Assembly (NCBI RefSeq): GCF_037975245.1
Contig: NC_092568.1
Coordinates: 25,912,501-25,976,500 of the forward strand
DNA from: Apostichopus japonicus
Lineage: Eukaryota > Echinodermata > Holothuroidea > Aspidochirotida > Stichopodidae
Length of the DNA stretch: 64,000 nucleotides
Direction of reading: 5' to 3'
Shown here: piece after piece, positions 34,778 through 46,700 of the stretch
Position numbering within the stretch: position 1 is the first letter of the stretch
How the letters are laid out: every line of letters starts with the position of its first letter
Translations under genes and position numbers: made by a program
The notes under the pieces: model-generated
Told to the model about the DNA's origin: nothing
What the model saw: the letters and a program-made list of their open reading frames with translations, nothing else
Database searches by the model: none

Positions 34778-37700
34778 ATGGAGGTCTTAGGAGTGCAGCT
34801 AGTTTTAGCGAGTGCCTTGATGTGTCTAGCACATGGTTACATGGCATACAATGATGAAATTCCCCCGATTGAACGGCTAGCCATCAGGAGTTATATCCTC
34901 AGAAATCTATATGACACTACTGGAGTGGAAAATGAACCTGCTACAAGAAAGGATGAAGCTGCACCGGAGACTAAACCAGCAATTCCACCCAATACATTTG
35001 TCTCAGGTAAGATTATTGTTTTCAATATATGGATATAGAGTGTGACGTAAATATCTTGCGCTTATAAGCTCAGTCACGTGGTTTACCTGTTCGCCTCCCC
35101 CTCCTGCCTATCTAATTAATCGGCCTGCATTTGACAATACTCTGTTGTCCTTTTGTAACTGCTTGCTAGGTTAAAAACTTGAAATAAAGTAGTTATTCTG
35201 CAAGGTCTCTCCTCTCCCAACCGCCCCCCCAACCCCTCCTCCACACACACACCCGACAAACAGTAAAATGTTATGCGCTTGTAGGATCATATATGATACA
35301 CATTATGGACCTTAGCGAGTTAATGATTTCATAGATCTTCGACTAATGTGCTTTTGTGCCATCTTCTTTTTTCTATTATTTGTTTTGCCTAAGGTACATT
35401 TAATTTTTCTGACTAAATGACTGTTGCATGTATCACTCTTTCCGTCCGTTTGTATTTTATATGCTTGTCGTTTGCTATTCAGTTTATACTCATTGTGTTC
35501 TTCTATCCCTTGAACATATAGGTGAATGACGAGAGCCAATGTTTGTAATATTTCGAAGCGCAATTTCTGTGTTCCTTTGCGAAACTAACTTTGATTCTCC
35601 ATGGCGGAACGTCTCGTCAATCATAATATTAACGAATCGACTGAGCTAAACCTCGTCTATATTATTGTTTTTTGTTTAGGCGGTACTGGAGAGGGCAAAC
35701 AACACTTGGGATCAGACGGTAAGATTCCGAACAAACAAGTGGCCATCCCAGAGATACAAAGCGGTTATGACACTCCACCCAATCCGTGCCCCGTCAACGC
35801 TAAAGTGAAAGGTGAGTATCTGAACTATGTTTACGAATGGACAGAATAAAGTTGTTAATGCAGCTATTTCTGAAATTATTTCTGATATGAAAAGTGAACA
35901 ACGCATGAGTTGGGAACCGACTCTCATCCAGAGGGACATTTGAGCTACCAAGGAGGCATAATATGTCGCACACGATAACATTTTATTGAAGATTATATCA
36001 TGATGTGAATTAACATGCAATATGCAATTTCTTTGTTGTTGCGGTTGTTGTTATTGTTATAGTTGTCGTCGCGACACAGTTTCCCAATCAATCTTCTTCG
36101 GCCTGGATGTAACTATACTATGCAAACAATGCAGGCTGTCCGGAGCCCACTTTTTCTCATGAATTGTTTATCTCAAAAGGAAAGCAATTATCGCAAAATA
36201 TGGACATCTGTAGCCTTTTAATAACTTGGTTACGTGATTCACTTGACTTTATGGTGCTGTTAATTACAGAACCCGTCAAACTTGAAGATTGTAAACATGG
36301 CAAACGGATGTACCACAAAATGTTGGACAGCGGGCCCTCATTTTGTGGACAGAGAAACTGTAAAAAAAAAACATCTTGTCTAAGTCCCCACACACTATCA
36401 CGTCCTCTCTCCGGAGATAGTTTTACACAGTAAGAGTATATCCCGGCCAAATAATCAACATTTAACAGTCTAGAAAAAACATTTTTCGTCGGTCTTTGTT
36501 TTCTCCCACCAACAACCCCCCCCCTCCCTTCCTCTTTCACCTCCCCATGGTTAGTCTAAAGAGTGCACCTTTAGATTATGAAGCTTAATGACGCTATAAT
36601 CTAAAATGAAAGAAGGATTAAGAAGGTGGAACATACAAATCAACAGTTCACACTATACTGACCGAAGAAACTAATGCCGCAGAGAGAGAGAAGAAACTTC
36701 AGGCATAAGTCATCTGTCTCTTTCCTATACAAGAAAGATTATCCTTCCGAATTCATCCTCCCTTCGTTCCCCAACATCTACTATTCGTAATTTCAGGCCC
36801 TAATCATTATAGCAGTATCTGCAATCTAGGGAAATAAACTTCTTGTTGTTGGGGGTGGGGGGGGGGGGGCGCCTTTTTCTTTTACTTTCCATCTGAACAC
36901 CTTTGACTCGAGAAACGACAGTCATTGCACATTCTATATTAAAGGAAAGGTGTGTGTCAGATATATAGATACGGTTTAGCTTTCCTAAGCCTGTTACTTT
37001 GTGAAGATAATCCTTCATTTACGCCGAGATGGCACAACTTTGTGCACCTGTAATGCACAATGTAATGACGCCTACAAAGGACATGACTGTCATTAGCATT
37101 TGTAGTGTTTACTGGTAGGCTTTGAACTGAATTATATGGTAATTTCTAGTGTGATACGAAGGCTTTTATTTTATTGTTAAATCATCTTCCTTCCTCTAAT
37201 ATACTGCCTGCAGCCTACATTAGCTTGTACTGAAAAGATTGACACAATAAAGAAAAAATATATTTTTCGTTCGTATATGTCATGCATTCAGCCAATTTGA
37301 AAATAAGTCTTAAGCCACATTTTAATCTGTTAAGGCAAAATGTAATTTTTCTCCAGTTTAATTTTAGTCTGCCAAAGAATCTTAGTTTTCTACGTTTCTG
37401 TATATATAGCAGTGGGAAGCGAAGTCAGTATGATTGATGTTGTTATGTTCAGCTCTTTGTCGTTGCTAAGGAAAAACGATTTCTAGTGTGACTTTATTCA
37501 CATCATATATTTCGACAAAATAGATCTGCGGGCAACCCTCCCTCTTCCATCATCTCACCTCCCTTCCTTCACTCGTGCCAGTTCCGTCCCAACCCCGCCC
37601 AACTCAGCTCAGCCCAGCCCAACTTATTAACTATTTTAGCATTTGAAGTCATGGTCATGAAAAAAATACATCCGCCCTTGAAACGTGACGTCATATACTC

Positions 37701-40700
37701 ATTTTCTAATGAACGCTGTACAATGCAATTCTGTGCATCCATTGAATAATGGGACTGGAATATTCTGTGCGTAAATTGAATGACGTCATAGACCTTTACA
37801 AGTATGTAAATCGCGGGTTTTTTGTGCAGATGGCCTATAACTGAACACGTAATCTAAGACAGATATTCCCACAAGTGTGCCATAAAATCGAACTCTCTCC
37901 GAATTTAGTACGTACCGGTATTTAGTTCTCCATAGACAGATTATGTTTAGAATTTAACATAAACGAGCCCGTTGCTTATTACCGGTGTTTTGTAAGCCTC
38001 CTTTTTTCAATATGATTATAAAAGTGTCAAAATTTAAATTCTGTAATGCAATGATTGTGAAAACCATTCTCATTTGTAGTTTTTGTCACACCCTTATGTA
38101 GATATGAATTAACATTCAAATATGTGTCTCTTATAACATCCGGCCAACGGATCTTATAAATTCATCAATTATGCAAAGACAACACCTTTCATTTTCCATA
38201 TAGTGGGAAACTTAAGATATTTGCAATTAACTCCCCTTGGGGTATGCCCAGAGGTTCTCTGTAAGGTGTATCATATATTAACTTCGAAATACATTTTCAG
38301 TTGTGAAAGAGAGGTCAGGTTGGAAGTTGTGGTCTTAATTGCAAGCAGTATCAAATACAACTGTAAACTTGGAAGCAAAAAAAAGTCGACATAATTCGAT
38401 GTTCTTTTTCAAGGTGCCGAAACAACTGAATTTGTGAAATTTGCTTGAAGAACACAGGAGGAAATGTCATTAGAACAAGGTCAAAACAATGTCGAAAAGT
38501 CGAAAATGTAATTCAAGATATGATAGTCCAACTTTAAATCAAACAGAATCAATAGAATATACATGGTTACTGAACCAATAAATTGAATACGAGGAAAAGT
38601 GATCAAATCCCCGACTCGTATCACGGAGTCCGAGTCGTATCACGGAGTCCGAGTCGTATCAAGGAGTCCCACGAATAAAGATACCATGATCAAAGCTATA
38701 CTATCATTATTCTTTAGATTAGAGTAAATATTACCTCATCAAGGGACCAAAATAGTTTTGAGAGACTAAGGTAAGATATGAAGGGTCTTAGTTATTGACT
38801 TACTTTCATGTTAGAGTTCAAAACAATGACTTTCGCGTTAGACCTATATAAGTGTACAATAATGCTTAAAGGGTGTGAAGACTCGCGAACAAAGAAACGT
38901 CCACAATGCCAGTAATCTGACCTACTTTCGTATGAGGTGTAACAGAAGTGTTAGACACCACCATCGATCCCAGAAAATACACACACAGCATGCTACCGTC
39001 GATAATTAGTCACTAGTGTACAGTCAATACATACAGCTACGGTCAATACCCACAAAACAGTGTACATATCAGCATGGAGGTAGAAACAGCTTTTTACCTC
39101 CATGATATCAGCGATGGACATCTCAGGTCTAGATAAAAAATAACAAGGTATCACGTTTCATTACTGTCTGCATTTTGTAGCGACAAGAAGAAAACTTCAC
39201 TTGCAAGCAACGGAAAGTTTACTCTTTCAGAGCGCGGCACGCGGTTGGGGCGAGTCTTCAATGCCTTTAATGCAGATCACTGACGTACCATTGGAACCTC
39301 TGGTCACTCCCGACCAGTGAAGCTTGTTTAGGGTTACCCATCAGATCATGACATCGAACCCTCAATTAGGCTCTCACTTGATGAATCTGTTTGTTTCGAT
39401 TTATACAGACTTGGAACAAGTGGTATCTCAGAGACACCCTGATTCTAGATGTGCTTGCATCAATGGCTGGGACGAAGACAAAGAAGATTGTACAGAAGGT
39501 AAGCGAGAAGTCATCGTCGTCTCTAGATTTGAACAAAAACAATCAGTTTAATATATGCATATAATATTTTGGTCATATCCATGGATGTATGATTCGATTT
39601 ATAAACTGCAGTGAAACGTTTTTCTCGGGTTGGTTTTGTTTCAAGAAATGTCTTTTGAAATAATCAATACAGCCTATCTATAACTAAATCAAAATAAAAC
39701 AAAGACGTAACGTCAGGCTAAGTTACATTTACTCATTCTATAACTAAATCACGAAGAGTTCGATGTAGTTTTATAGTAAATATGACATCTTCTATAAAGA
39801 GGAAAGTTCGCAAGCAATTGATAATTATATGAAATTTAGTTTATGGGAGACAAAATGTTCCAGTTTAAGCTAATCGTTTCTTAACAAACTAGTACAATCG
39901 GTATACGAAGAATTAGTTTTATGTTTTGGGTAATGCCCATCATTTAGGGTTTGTTACAATTTCTGGTGACTGATGACCAAACGCTTTTGTTGACCAGCTA
40001 AGGGCTGGATAGTGAATATCACGTAGAAGTAGAACGATAGGACTTGTACTGCCCATGGTCAATCCATGCTTCACTATAGCCATTGGCATCCATATGTCGA
40101 GGGCGGGGTGGAGGGGGGGCACAAGCACACGTCGGTGTTTTCAATAACCGGTTAACCGTAACCAATGTGTTTGCATGACTTTAGAAATTAAGTTTCATAT
40201 AGAAATTATACATAAATGTGTGCTTTTTCGATATTCCAGCCTCCAAGTGTTGTCTAATGAACATGCCAAACCTGGCTGAATTCGTGGCTAAATACCAAAA
40301 CGAAGCACGAGTTGATGGATTTGCGGATCCTTTCGCAGTGAGTATATACCTATCGAACATACAGCCTACACGTACTGCTGAGTATCCTGGTATACTGTAT
40401 GATAAAAGATGCATGTTATTCAAACATTGTACTACGTACAGAGATCCCATTATAATGTGTGGCTCAGTGCAGTCAATAGTAGATTTGTGTTAGCATCAAC
40501 GGCTGGTATGACGTAAGTGTGGATATTTTGATTAATTAAGTTTTATTTGAACTCGTCTTTGAGAAGAAATGTACATCTGAAAGAGTTGCTATAGACTACT
40601 TCGTGCAAGAGTAGTGGCATGCGCAAGAATATGGAACGAGAGAGATTAGACCACTCCTCTGGGTACAGGACGCCGTCGGTCGCGGTTTCAAGGGGTGTAG

Positions 40701-43700
40701 GGTTGGGCACCTCCATTTTCAACCTTACACACACAAAAAAGGCATTTATTAGCATAACCTTGCTTTAAGAGCATATCACAGACTTAAATTATAGTCTAAA
40801 TATGCCACAAAAAACACCACATGTAAACTTTTACTCTATTTCTAGGGGAGTGTCTCTAGACCCCCCTTCGAGGGAATCGACTCCGAATGAACTGCAGGGC
40901 TACACCCGTACACCGAGGCCCCTTTTGAAACAATAAAATCCCCTCTGGCACTGTTGTAAAGGTTCATGTGCGTACTAAGTCAGTCCGGAGAACTAAGAAT
41001 TTGTCACCCTACCCTCCCCCCCCCCCCTCCACACACACAGCTTTGGAATCCTGTCACCAGTGAAAAGTCTTGTGTATTGTCATTTCTTCAATTTACCTGA
41101 CAACATGCCAACAGTAAAGTATCCACAACAGTGGATATAGGAGGATCAAGTGCCCACCCCCCCCCCCCCCCCCGCACTGCTTTCCACCTGTACGAAGGTG
41201 TGAACAATTTAAAGCAACATTTTGCGTCCTTTTCTATGATATTTCTCAACCTCACTGACTCCACTATGCCATAACGACATACATAACTTGCTTATCTATT
41301 TAAATCTTACTTCAAATGGTGGCATAAAAGTCGAAAAATTTGCAACTTTCAACTTCGTTTTTATCCAAGATATTTTCCGTTGGGATCCCAATTAACCTCG
41401 CCCATAATATGAATATTTAAACACTACGAACGTCATTGACCAATAAGTAATCCAACACCAAGCTTGATTTGTGTACAGTCTATATGGCAGTTGTACCAGG
41501 GAGTTCCATAACAACTCACTGGTTGTGCCAACGCAAAGTCTTGAATCTATTTTTAGCAACGGCTCACAACTAAACCTGCATCTCTGATTGGTTGAATTCA
41601 AACTAGTGGGTTTGGGGTACTGTTTGCAATTAATTTTAAATGTGGAATTTTGTCGTGGATACTTTTCTCATTCTCTGCAAATATCCTTAATTACTCGCCA
41701 ATTAACGATGTTGGCAGGGAAAAACTTGGCTGATATCTTAGTTTGCTGTTTTGTGATTGACATATGTAAAAAAACTCGATGGACATGTCAAAAAAATAGA
41801 AAACGGCTACCAAACGCAAAATGCTGCTTTAATTACACACTATATCTAAACAAGTTAACGTCTAGTGGGGTGGAGGGGGGTTACGTGACAAAAAAAGTTC
41901 GCCTAATTCAGAATTTTCGCTACTCGTGCCTTCCTCTTAGATTACAAGCAAGAGTTTACCGTTGTCAATAAAAAAAAAGGGCCAAATTATCATATGTTAA
42001 CGGCCAACACAAAGAAAGTTTATGGTCCGTCATTTAGTAGTATTTCAGTCCGCTAATTCTTGTTCTTCTCCTTGGAGTGCCAGAAAACATTCCTCTAAGC
42101 ACATATTGCTTAAATAATTTATTTGGGATGACAGGAGTTGTTGCTTAGCTCGTTCTGCATACTTTTTAAGGAAAGTCACCCAGGAAAGAACTTGGGCACG
42201 AAACTACCGAACGACTGATCCGCTCTCAACCTCAGTCCCCTTGCATCGAGACTGACTGTGACGTCATCATCGTCGATCATCGTTCTGCGTTGAACTCTAA
42301 GGAACCATTATAATATAATAAGCATGCCCATGCGCGTAGCCAATGGGGGGCGAAGGGGGCAGCCCCCCCCCCCCCTTGAGCATATTTAAAATATTTTTTT
42401 TTAATGTTTTTATTATATCGCTAGTATTTTCAAAAGAGAAAATGCTAAGATGCAACTAACAAGGCCTGGGAAGTGCCATTTCCAGCGATCTGGTAGGCAT
42501 TTTCAGCCAAAATTTTCTTGTACGCCTCGCGCCAACCATAGTGGCGCTACGCTTAGAAAGTTTGCAATGCCGAATCTACAGTTTCGCCCCTCCCTTGGCA
42601 AATTCCTGGCTACGCGCCTGAGCATGCCTTTGTATATTGCGTAAACATCCGGGCCTTCTACTCTGTCTGATTCAACTTTCCTTCCGCCATATATAGTATA
42701 ACCTCATAAAATAAAGTTTTCCTTTAACATACATTGTCACGTTATTAATTATATTTGTCCATAAACATTCGTTGTCCATGTATGCTAAACCAATTATAGT
42801 TCTCAAAAAGGAAAAGAAGGAACTTCTGCTTCAAAACAAAGGAATGTTCTTAGCAATCTGTGTTGCAGGTAGCAGATGCAAATCGTTCGTTAGAAAATTG
42901 GGAAAATATTTTTCTTAATATTGTTAATAAGCATGCTTCCCAAAAAGAAAAAAGGGTCAAAATAAAAAATCAGCCCAAGTGGTTCAATGCTAAAATAAGA
43001 CATGCCATCAAAATGTGGAATTCGTCAAAATTAAAAGATCCAGAGACATATCGATTCTGGAGAAACACAGTTGTAAGTTTTATTCGATCGGCTAAACAAA
43101 GTTATCTCAGAGATTCCAAAGGCGATTCCAAAGCTTTTTGGCATATCCTTAGAAATGTTCAGTCCAATGATACTAATATGAAAAGTCAGCAGAAAATAAG
43201 CACGATAATCAACAATGGTAACCTAGAAACAGACCCAATCGATATCGCTAAGTCATTTAACGAATTCTTTACGTCTGTATCGTCTAAGTATCTTATTGAT
43301 ATTAACAACAATGTGGATAATGATTATTTAGCAAGTGTTAAAGAGTTTGTTTCTTCCAAATTACGCAATTGTGTTGCATTCCAAATTCCAGAGGTGACTG
43401 ATGAATTTGTCTTCAAAGCGCTTATTTCAATGGATGCTACTAAAGCCACCGGTCTTGACGGGATTAGCTCCTATCTTCTAAAGTTATCTGCTAGTGAAAT
43501 AACAAGCAGTATCACCCATGTACTGAATAGTAGCATCAGAAACTCCGTCTTTCCTACTAAGTGGAAGAAAGCCAAAGTTGTTCCCATTAACAAGAGTGAT
43601 TCAAACCTAGAAGTATCCAATTATCGACCCATTTCAATCTTGCCTGTATTATCTAAGATCTGAGAAAAACACGTCCATGGTGCTTCATCCAAGTGCTTAA

Positions 43701-46700
43701 ATGCATTTGGTCTAATACGATCGTCCCATTCAGGTTTTAGAAAAGGGCACCCTTGTAAAACTGCATAACTAAAGATAATCGACGACTGGAATAAATCTAT
43801 TGATGGCGGATATCTTATAGGATCTGTATTTTTAGACATGGGAAAAGCATTTGACCTAGTAAACCATTCTATTCTAATAAATAAGTTATCTATATATGGT
43901 CTTTCCGAAAGCTCTGTTGCATGGTTTAAGTCGTATTTATATGTAATAGACATCAATCTACATGTGTAAATGGTGTATTTTCCCCCTTACTGCCAGTAAC
44001 ATGTAGGGTGCCACAGGGGTCAATTCTGGGCCCGTTGCTATGTTTTGTTTATTAATGACATGAGTCAAAGTATTAATTATTCCAATGCGGACATGTATAT
44101 GCAGACGATACAACATTTCATATGAAGGGCAAGTCTATGGATGATTTAATACAAAACTTAATGAGGATATAGCTAATGTTTGCAAATGGTGCAAGAAAAA
44201 TGAAACGGTTATAAATAGTAATAAAACTAAAAGCATGTTGATTGGTTCAAGACAAAGGTCAAAATAACAAATTAATTATTGCCGTCGAAGATTCTATAAT
44301 TGAAAGTGTATGCTGTGAAAAGATTTTGGGCGTAAAAATCGACAATGTATTATCTTGGAATGAACAAGTCGATTCTGTTTGCAAGCTCGTTTACAGTATA
44401 GATTGGCTCTTCTTAGACGCATAAAACCAACATGGATACCAATACTTGTATTCTATTTTTTAATGGTTATACTTTACCGATGGTTGATTAAATGCAGTTT
44501 AGTATGGGGAAATAGTAATGCCAGAAATGTTCTCAGACTTAGTCGTTTACAGAAAGCTGCAGCAAGAATTATTCTCAATGCAACATTTGATGATAGATCT
44601 GAAGACCTTTTTAAAACTTTAAACTGGTCCTCACTCGAAAAACGTTTAAAATGTAAAAGATTGACAATGGTGTATAGGTCTTTAAATGGTCTGGCTCCAC
44701 AGTATGTTGTGGAAATGTTCCGCCACACAAATAATATACATAACCACTCTCTAAGATCCACCGCACGAAATAATTTATTTTTAGAGGGTAGTAATACCCA
44801 GTATCACCAGAAAACATTTTCATATGTTGCTGCTAAGGAATGGAACGAATTATCAAAGGAGTGTAAGAATGCCAAGTCCTTAAATACTTTTAAACGTTTC
44901 ATGCAGGACTTTAATTTATTATGCTCTTAATTTCTTTTCATTGATTGTTCCATGTTGTATTTTATGCCATAGTCAATTTTTATTTTCATTGTCGTCTTAT
45001 TTTTTCTTTATTTTATTATTATTATTATTATTTTATATGATTATATTTTTTTTCATTTCACTATCAGTTATTCTATTTCAGTGCTTCGGGGGAGATTAGC
45101 TTTACGCTTCCGAGCATACCCTTTATTGTTAAATAAATAAATCAAAAATAGGAAAATTTGACTTTATTCAGTGTAACTTGAAAGTTTACACATGTGTGGT
45201 AAGGGTTGTTGCTAACATGATTCGCCATACAAACGGTATAGTCGTATACCATATCGTTAAAGCGTTTATATAAGGTGACGCACTTTTAGCTAACACTAAA
45301 CAAACAGACAAAATGTTTTATATTTATTATTTTTATTTAGAGTAACCAGTACATCGGAGGTGGAAACAAACGAGCAGAACACGTTGCCAAGAAATCACCA
45401 ATGCTCTCCAAGAGAGTAAGTATATGAATGCAAAATATCTGGTTGTATATTTAGTGAAGAATGTTTCAACCAAGTTGCGCAGAGTTTTTGTCGATATAAA
45501 GTAAACCATCTCCTGTGTAGACTATACCCTGCGCGTGTACACGTAGACGGTATATTGATCTTATTTCAGACACCTGTTTGTGCGTCCTCTGCAAGGAACA
45601 GACATTCGGATTACTTCTGGTTCACAGCACTCGTCGTATTCTACAAAACTATTTTTAACGAAAAATATCCAAACGAAAATTTAACCTATGGTCTGGAGAA
45701 AGTTGTTGCTTTTTATACATGTGACTCGAATTGCTTGAAGGCAAGGATAATGGAATTACAGAATTTACTAAAAATATCTCATTTAGTATTCTAGGAAGTT
45801 TACTGACGACAGCTTTTGTACGTAGCTTTTTCATTTTGTTATAGTCTATTCATCGCTTGGCAGGTCTTCATTAATTATATGTTGTGGTATCATCTTAATA
45901 TGATATCCTGTAACATTTCAAAGCGGACACACCTTGAAAATCAAAATGACTATAAATACTGTATTGATAATATGGTCAATTTGTGTGAGCAGAAGAACCT
46001 CTTACTTAATCCAAAGAAATCTAAAGAAATAATTTTTGAAAACATTAACATTAAACATCAAGGTCTCATTCAGACCAGGGATCAGAAAACTTATGTTCAA
46101 GGCTCCATTGTTGAGCGGGTGTCTCATACTATGTACTTAGGAGTTGATATTGACGCCAAGTTAACCTTTACTAAACATATATCTAAATCGATGTCTAAGG
46201 TGTATTATATTGTATCAACGTTGGCATACATTACTCCTTATTTTCATTCTAATGTAAGAGATAAGGTTTTCAGCTCATCAATTCTGCCAGTGATTGTGTA
46301 TGCAGTTCCTGTCTGGTATCACTTTCTACTTGAAAAGGACAAGAAAAGAATTAGAAGTTTCTTGAAATACTGCTCAAAAATATTTAATCTCGACTATGAA
46401 AGCCTTGTTGGTAAAGTAAACACTGCTGCTAAAAATGAATTCATAAGACTAGCTAAGAATATACATAGTTCTAAAGATCACCCACTTCACTCCGAGTTGA
46501 TCTCTCTGTGCAATAGAACCAGCAAGTACAATCTACGTAATCCTACTATCTTGCCATCTTTTAGAATTATGCTTTTTAAGAACTCATTTATCTACAGAGC
46601 AGCCATTTATATTCAAAATGCGTTCTTAGAATCTCTGTTATAATCCTTTTAATCTTTAATCTTCAAAACTTCTAATCCTCTATCTTATTTCTTGTTTTTG

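Larger units (their letters stand above)
33995..34888 (+). repeat. 446-bp tandem duplication covering the 7B2 first coding exon start
   Basis: Unit 1 is 33995-34440 and unit 2 is 34441-34888. Each contains AAGTGTTATATACATATATA, an (ATT)n microsatellite, a TTATTCAG acceptor-like site and the 7B2 start region through the codons for AIR. Differences are almost confined to the ATT tract. Only unit 2 continues into the rest of the exon; unit 1 runs from the AIR codons into the beginning of unit 2 and soon hits a stop. Confidence 0.95.

Noticed and set aside
34091-35038. Asn-rich, Leu-rich and Tyr-rich frames
   Set aside because: Products of the (ATT)n tracts; only the part from 34778 on is a real exon.
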